Source: Sedimentisphaerales bacterium (GTDB lineage: Bacteria > Planctomycetota > Phycisphaerae > Sedimentisphaerales > Anaerohalosphaeraceae). Taken from it: a stretch of DNA of 64,000 bases. How positions within the stretch are numbered: the stretch's first letter is position 1; each line of letters begins with the position of its first letter. The translations under genes were made by a program, and so were the position numbers. The stretch lies in assembly GCA_028282905.1 (NCBI GenBank), contig JANQGW010000183.1:1-64000 (forward strand), in the 5' to 3' direction. A model generated the notes under the pieces. The model saw only the letters and a list, made by a program, of their open reading frames with translations. It ran no database searches and was not told where the DNA came from. Below are positions 61,898 to 64,000 of this stretch, in pieces.

Positions 61898-62237
61898 GTC
61901 ATTTTTCCTTATTATACAAAGCTCGACTTCCTGATTTTCCGTTCAAAAACATTCTCAAAAGAGAACGACACACTCCCGTTTCGACTAAATCCGCGGGGAA
62001 GTTAATCAAAAAAAGAAAGGAATCGGGCGGCGGCTTATTATCGGACAAAAAGGGAAGTTTGCAGTCAACCTCAAGTCGCTGAAGGGAAACCGGACGCTTA
62101 AAGGCCCGATAAATATCAGCCTTAAGCGTCACTCAGAAGATTGGGATAACAATGTGCTGGTGATAACAAAAAGCAGAACCGACAATATTATGTTATCGGC
62201 CCTGCTTTTATCAGGTCACTTGTTCTATTTGATATTT
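61898..62237. other. Gap between GH78 gene and the pilus locus
   Basis: 340 bp with the terminator of the GH78 gene at 62168-62209 and, nearer 61900, the presumed promoter region of the kinase-pilB unit. No dispersed repeats seen. Confidence 0.35.
62168..62209 (-). terminator. Terminator of the GH78 gene
   Basis: AAAAGCAG / CTGCTTTT outer stem and CCGACAATATTATGTTATCGG inner near-palindrome, ending on the minus strand in TTTTTG. It lies 29 nt after the GH78 stop codon. Confidence 0.8.
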
Positions 62238-64000
62238 TTATCGGACTGTTGAAGTGAACGTATAATTGCCGGAAGTTACTTTGTAAACCGCCCTATCGCT
62301 TTCAAAACGCACAAATGTAACGCCAGCCGCCTTGGAAGCCGGGATTTTTCCTTCTAAAACCTTCTTTTCATCCGCTGCGGGAACATGGATCGTTGCCTGG
62401 GTATTGGCGGGAATGACAACTTTCAATTCAAACTTGTTGCCTGATAGTATCCAGTCCGATGTAATCGGGCCGCGGATGCTGTTGTAGGTGGTCTGGGCCG
62501 TGGTAATCTTGCCGCCCAACTGCGGGTTGATGGTAATCTGCTTATAGGCCGGGCCTTCCGAGCGAATACCCGCAATATTTTCAAACATCCACTGGCCGAC
62601 GGCACCGAATGAGTAATGAGCAAACGAATTCATGCCGGGGTTGCCAAAACCTTTGTCGGGCGTCCAGCCGTTCCAGCGTTCCCAGATACTGGTGGCGCCG
62701 TGCTTGATTGGAAAGCCCCAGGACGGGAAGGCATCGTTGTGGAACAGCCGATAAGCTATATCATTACGGTCGATTTTCGCCAATGCCAGCATCAGGTCTT
62801 TAGTGCCGACGAAGCCCGTCGAAAGATGCCAGTTGCGTTCTTTGACTTTCCTGATCAGGTGGTCGGCGGCCTGCTTCATCCGCTCGTCTTCCACCATGTC
62901 GTAAGCAATCGCCATCACATAACTGGTCTGGCTGTCGCTTTCGATTTTTCCATCTTTGTCAACAAAGTTCTTATTAAACGACGCCCTGATCTGTGCCGCA
63001 AGTTTTTCATATTCAGCCGCTTCCTGCTCTTTGCCGAGAATGTGTGCGGTCTTAGCGGTCAGGTCGGTACTGTTGGCAAAATAAACCATGTAAATCACAT
63101 CTTTGGAGGTCGGGTCATTAATATCCAGCCAGTCGCCATAACAATGATACTTGGTCGGCGGCAGTAATCCTTCACGGCAGCGATTTTTGCTGAACGCGAT
63201 AAACTTCTTCATAGCCGGATAACTTTTTTCGAGAATCTGTTTGTCGCCATAGACTTCGTAAATCGCCCACGGACAGATCGTCCCGGCATCCGCCCAGGCC
63301 GGGCCGCCGTCATCACCGGCAACTTTTTGAGGGGCCACTTTCGGGAACTGGCCATCGGATCGCTGAGCGTCATTAAGATCGACCAGCCACTTGGTGAAAA
63401 AGGCCTGGGTGTCATTGTTCAGACAAGCGGTGCGGATATAGACCTGTGCATCGCCCGTCCAGCCGAGCCGCTCGTCCCGCTGCGGGCAATCAGTCGGAAT
63501 ATCAATAAAGTTGCTGCGCTGCGTTTGGCAGATATTGTGATACAACTGATTGGACTGTTTATCGTTACAACGGAAACTGCCCGCAACCGGCGTTGCCGAG
63601 GTTACTTCGATGCCGGTCAATGTTTCCAGCGTCGGCTTATGTGAACAGCCGGTAATTTCGGCATACTGGAAACCATGGAACGTGAAGTTCGGCTCCCAGA
63701 TTTCGATGCCGTCGCCTTTACAGATATAGGTATCGATCACGCGAGCAGCCCGCAGATTCGTCGTATAGACCGAGCCGTCCGGATTCAGACGTTCGGCAAA
63801 GCGCAGGACAATTTTTTCGCCTTTGCGGCCTTTGATTTTCAGCCGCACCCAGCCGGCGAAGTTGGTACCGAAGTCATAGACATAAACACCCCTGGACGAT
63901 TCATGCATCTTTACCGGCTTGATTTCCTGAAAGACCGTCACCGGATCGCCCGGATGCGGTTGAATCTTTGCCTTCACCGAATCGTTGACATCTACGGACT
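62238..64000 (-). CDS. Alpha-L-rhamnosidase, GH78 (N-terminus outside window)
   Basis: 587 codons are visible; the frame stays open to the window edge, so the track's start (a GTG at 63977) is not the real one. Landmarks of GH78: YVYDFGTNFAGWVRLKIKG, the concanavalin-like domain end ITGCSHKPTLETLTGIEV, FIDIPTDCPQRDERLGWTGD with the Asp/Glu-rich catalytic loop of the (alpha/alpha)6 barrel, then CYGDWLDIND, TSIWERWNGWTPDKGFGNPG and SFAHYSFGAVGQWMFENIAG, and a C-terminal beta domain. Removes terminal alpha-L-rhamnose from polysaccharides or glycosides. A signal peptide cannot be judged because the start is missing. Confidence 0.92.
   Translation of the reverse strand, partial: SVDVNDSVKAKIQPHPGDPVTVFQEIKPVKMHESSRGVYVYDFGTNFAGWVRLKIKGRKGEKIVLRFAERLNPDGSVYTTNLRAARVIDTYICKGDGIEIWEPNFTFHGFQYAEITGCSHKPTLETLTGIEVTSATPVAGSFRCNDKQSNQLYHNICQTQRSNFIDIPTDCPQRDERLGWTGDAQVYIRTACLNNDTQAFFTKWLVDLNDAQRSDGQFPKVAPQKVAGDDGGPAWADAGTICPWAIYEVYGDKQILEKSYPAMKKFIAFSKNRCREGLLPPTKYHCYGDWLDINDPTSKDVIYMVYFANSTDLTAKTAHILGKEQEAAEYEKLAAQIRASFNKNFVDKDGKIESDSQTSYVMAIAYDMVEDERMKQAADHLIRKVKERNWHLSTGFVGTKDLMLALAKIDRNDIAYRLFHNDAFPSWGFPIKHGATSIWERWNGWTPDKGFGNPGMNSFAHYSFGAVGQWMFENIAGIRSEGPAYKQITINPQLGGKITTAQTTYNSIRGPITSDWILSGNKFELKVVIPANTQATIHVPAADEKKVLEGKIPASKAAGVTFVRFESDRAVYKVTSGNYTFTSTVR

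Overview
The window looks like a chromosomal segment of a planctomycete of the class Phycisphaerae (Sedimentisphaerales-like). The grounds are family content, not a database search. It has a four-gene cluster of secreted DUF1549/DUF1553, DUF1501, PPC-type and DUF1080 proteins, a prepilin-like protein with an H-X9-DG motif, dockerin-like EF-hand tails on secreted proteins, GH29 and GH78 glycosidases, and gaps between genes filled with several families of short dispersed repeats. No rRNA, tRNA, CRISPR array, prophage or intact insertion sequence was seen.

Layout. 1-8.2 kb: end of a membrane protein gene, recG, a membrane-anchored ClpP-fold protein and two tandem secreted DUF3616 proteins. 8.2-14.3 kb: one giant coiled-coil gene of about 2,020 codons, split near its 3' end by a one-base frameshift. 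14.3-18 kb: small envelope genes around enolase (eno). 18.2-20.5 kb: a prepilin-like protein and a GH29 alpha-L-fucosidase. 20.9-22.1 kb: small membrane genes, one interrupted by an in-frame TGA. 22.3-23.7 kb: a MarR regulator and a DUF318/ArsP-type permease that share a 15-bp palindromic operator. 24.2-28.5 kb: a secreted YWTD propeller protein with a dockerin-like tail, and two envelope proteins. 28.5-35.4 kb (minus): the planctomycetal DUF1080 / PPC / DUF1501 / DUF1553 set. 35.7-38.5 kb: a RidA/FkbO-like protein and small genes. 38.8-44.2 kb: a polyamine set, speA, carboxynorspermidine dehydrogenase, nspC and speB. Together these can take arginine to agmatine, putrescine and then carboxyspermidine and spermidine without S-adenosylmethionine decarboxylase. 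44.5-61.9 kb (minus): a 16-gene type IV pilus / type II secretion-like locus. 62.2-64 kb: a GH78 alpha-L-rhamnosidase cut by the window edge.

The pilus locus contains a histidine-kinase-like protein without its phospho-acceptor His, PilB, PilC, a major pilin with its own terminator, two successive V-W-X minor-pilin cassettes that look like a tandem duplication, PilM, PilN, PilO, a ParA-type ATPase overlapping a GspB/PilP-like gene, and a secretin with an Asp/Glu tail. Together with the secreted glycosidases and dockerin-like proteins it suits a bacterium that uses fucose- and rhamnose-containing polysaccharides and builds a surface filament or pseudopilus. The link between these systems is inference.

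Several genes are broken or have unclear starts. Start codons were moved from the ORF track where a Shine-Dalgarno-like sequence or signal peptide decided it; each entry says so.
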